This document shows positions 62,375 through 64,000 of a stretch of DNA of 64,000 nucleotides, piece by piece. Made by a program: the position numbers and the translations under genes. Below the pieces are notes generated by a model. The model did no database searches. It was not told where the DNA came from and saw only the letters and a list, made by a program, of their open reading frames with translations. The stretch lies in NCBI GenBank assembly GCA_965656715.1, contig CBFHLR010000001.1, forward strand, positions 62,001-126,000, written 5' to 3'. This DNA is from Coraliomargarita sp965656715 (lineage in GTDB: Bacteria > Verrucomicrobiota > Verrucomicrobiia > Opitutales > Coraliomargaritaceae). The number at the start of each line of letters is the position of its first letter. The first letter of the stretch is position 1.

Positions 62375-63580
62375 TTAGGCCCACGCCGTAAAGGCAAACT
62401 CTGTTCCGGCAGGGTAACTGCGCTTTGGCGTGGGTGGCAGTTCGACGAAGCCATCGCTGGCGAGAATACGCACTAGGTCGCCGGAGTTTTGCACGGGCTG
62501 GGGTGCGGCAATGTTGTTTGCCAGTTGTTTGACGGGGAGGAAAAAGGTGAGCTCATCGTGGGCGTGCACGTTGCTGTTGAGTTTGAGGGTGATAGCGGGT
62601 TCGACCTCGCTACGCCCCATGGCTTTGAAGAGTGCCGGGATGACATAGCGGTGTAAGCTGGCGAGCACAGAGAGTGGATTGCCGGGGAGGGCGAAGACCA
62701 TGCTATGTGAGCTGCTCCAGAAGCCCAGTGGCTTGCCCGGCTTTTGTTTGACGCCGTGGAAGTGATTGACGAGCCCGAGTTCGTCTAGCACTTCGGGAAT
62801 GTAGTCTTTCTTACCCATAGAGACGCCACCGGTGATGATGACGACATCGCTTTGCTGTATGATTTCCGTGAGTTGTTGCTTCGAAGTTTCCCGGTGGTCG
62901 GGCAAGTGAATACGATCTCTGGCGTTGATTTGGTGTCTTGCGAGTGCGGTTTCGACGGCAACGTCGTTTGAGCGGCGAATTTGATGTGCTTCGGGGACGA
63001 GGTCGATATCGACGAGCTCATCACCCGTGCTAACCAGAGTAATTGAGGGCATCTTAGTTACATCCAGGGTATGGCGCCCACAGGTTGCTGCGATCGCGAT
63101 CTCTCGACTGCCAACGATACGTCCTGGCTGCAATAGCTCTGCGCCTTCGTGATGATCGCTACCGCGTGGGTGAATGCAGTTGCCTGCTTGGTGCTCGCTT
63201 GGTGTCTCGAGCTGGATGCGTCCGTCGGCTAATTTGGAGGTGCATTCGTAGGGAACCACGCAATCGGCATCTTCAGGGACGACGGCACCAGTCATAATCT
63301 CAACACAGCTGCCGGCTTTAGAGCCTAAGCGTTGGGGAGGGGTGCCTGCTGGGGCCTGCCCTGTAACGGTAAATACGTCCACGGTTTCGATCTCCTCGGA
63401 GCGGATTGCATAGCCATCCATCATTGACCGGTTGAAGGGCGGCAGTGGTCGATCGGCGGTCACGGATTCACGCAAGACACGGCCGGCACACTTGCTGATT
63501 GGACAATGAATTGCTGGAAAAACAGGTAAATAGGCATCAATACGTGCCTGTGCTTCGTCGGTTGTAATAAGCGCTTTCAT
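62375..63580 (-). CDS. moeA: Molybdopterin molybdenumtransferase
   Basis: This 401-residue enzyme inserts molybdate into adenylylated molybdopterin. It has PLPPFNRSMMDGYAIRSEE, the MTGAVVPEDADCVVPYE segment, LVSTGDELVDID, VVIITGGVSMGKKDYIPEVL and the FALPGNPLSVLASLHRYVIP substrate loop. The C-terminal domain IV ends in SYPAGTEFAF. Divergent moaA begins 46 bp away. Confidence 0.96.
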   Translation of the reverse strand: MKALITTDEAQARIDAYLPVFPAIHCPISKCAGRVLRESVTADRPLPPFNRSMMDGYAIRSEEIETVDVFTVTGQAPAGTPPQRLGSKAGSCVEIMTGAVVPEDADCVVPYECTSKLADGRIQLETPSEHQAGNCIHPRGSDHHEGAELLQPGRIVGSREIAIAATCGRHTLDVTKMPSITLVSTGDELVDIDLVPEAHQIRRSNDVAVETALARHQINARDRIHLPDHRETSKQQLTEIIQQSDVVIITGGVSMGKKDYIPEVLDELGLVNHFHGVKQKPGKPLGFWSSSHSMVFALPGNPLSVLASLHRYVIPALFKAMGRSEVEPAITLKLNSNVHAHDELTFFLPVKQLANNIAAPQPVQNSGDLVRILASDGFVELPPTPKRSYPAGTEFAFTAWA

Positions 63581-63626
63581 CGGATTAGTCGTGCATACAG
63601 TCGATCAATGTATTTTTAAAGACTCA

Positions 63627-64000
63627 ATGCAAACAGATCAACATCAACGGGGGCTGACCGATTTGCGGATTTCACTGACGGATCGGTGTAATTTGCGTTG
63701 CACCTATTGTATGCCGAAAGAGATCTTTGGCCCGGACTATCAGTTCCTCAGAAAGCATGAGTGGTTACGCTTTACTGAACTGGACGATGTGGTGGGCGCA
63801 TTTGTGCAATTGGGAGTGAAGAAAGTGCGTCTGACAGGTGGTGAGCCTTTGCTGCGTCCGGGCCTGATCAAATACATTCAAGGTCTGTCACGTTTTGAGG
63901 GGCTTGAGGATATTGCGATTACCACAAATGCACTGCGTCTTGCGGAGAAGGTGGATGAGTTGAAAGCCGCAGGGCTCAAGCGAGTCACCGTGAGTGTGGA
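63627..64000 (+). CDS. moaA: GTP 3',8-cyclase MoaA, 3' end cut by window edge
   Basis: 124 complete codons are visible. The radical-SAM motif C-x3-C-x2-C reads CNLRCTYC, preceded by LRISLTDR. KVRLTGGEPLLRPGL and DIAITTNALRLAEKVDELKAAGLKRVTVSV (in part) are family landmarks. It converts GTP to 3',8-cyclo-H2GTP using two Fe-S clusters; the second cluster would lie beyond the window. It shares a 46-bp divergent promoter region with moeA. Confidence 0.96.
   Translation, partial: MQTDQHQRGLTDLRISLTDRCNLRCTYCMPKEIFGPDYQFLRKHEWLRFTELDDVVGAFVQLGVKKVRLTGGEPLLRPGLIKYIQGLSRFEGLEDIAITTNALRLAEKVDELKAAGLKRVTVSV

Noticed and set aside
63581..63626. A Moco riboswitch between moeA and moaA
   Set aside because: Only 46 bp separate the divergent starts, too little for the known Moco RNA motif.

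Overview
The window reads as chromosomal DNA of a Gram-negative marine-type Verrucomicrobiota, probably class Opitutae near Puniceicoccales/Coraliomargarita. This is an inference from gene content: LPS-transport genes, an outer-membrane protein set, HPr kinase without a visible PTS operon, a VPE-type C-terminal sorting-like tail, Lys-rich proteins, and many starts without a clear Shine-Dalgarno sequence. There are no rRNA genes, complete tRNAs, insertion sequences, phage genes or CRISPR arrays. A run of exactly 100 N (45732-45831) marks a scaffold gap, so the sequence is a draft assembly.

Layout. 1-5.2 kb: a membrane rhodanese (cut by the edge), purH, a membrane-tethered thioredoxin-like protein and aspS. 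5.3-12.1 kb: a plus-strand run of a long LptC/LptA-like protein, lptB, hprK, a hybrid histidine kinase with a decayed ATPase domain, aroK, ysxC and an HPt protein. 12.1-24.3 kb: an NSS transporter with a 49-residue partner too small for most gene calling, an LptF/G permease, an RlmI-like methyltransferase, ispA, three unknown envelope genes, a three-part antiporter-RCK-EIIA fusion, cysE and a flavoprotein. 24.5-33.6 kb: a degenerate NtrC-like response regulator, pheS-pheT, a pseudopilin and gatC-gatA-gatB. 33.6-45.7 kb: a small unknown protein beside radD, a SulP transporter, an HhH/histone-H1-like protein, a beta-propeller protein, a HEAT-methyltransferase fusion, a Ski2-like helicase and a DUF1853 protein, then the gap. 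45.8-64 kb: a lipoprotein, an MtfA-like peptidase, an LpxH-like phosphoesterase, his genes (hisD, hisC-hisB) interspersed with outer-membrane proteins and mqo, an MscS channel, and a molybdenum cofactor cluster (moeA, coiled-coil ORF, moaC, mobA, membrane ORF, moaD, with moaA divergent and cut by the right edge).

How parts work together. The Lpt genes, the LpxH-like phosphoesterase and the BamA-like barrel serve the outer membrane. AspRS carries a residue associated with non-discriminating enzymes, and a full GatCAB is nearby, which suggests Asn-tRNA (and perhaps Gln-tRNA) is made by transamidation. HprK next to lptB, plus an EIIA domain fused to an antiporter, suggests a reduced nitrogen-PTS controlling cation transport. 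The hybrid kinase and HPt protein form a probable phosphorelay.

The most unusual pattern is a set of five palindromic intergenic elements. Each is built from short tandem units of 6, 9 or 10 nt, and they lie before aspS, the LptC/A gene, pheT, gatA and gatB, often ending only 12-23 bp from a start codon that lacks a Shine-Dalgarno sequence. I found no clear, complete new defence or mobile system. The best unexplained candidates are these hairpins, the antiporter-RCK-EIIA fusion, the degenerate response regulator, and the small QxK protein beside radD.
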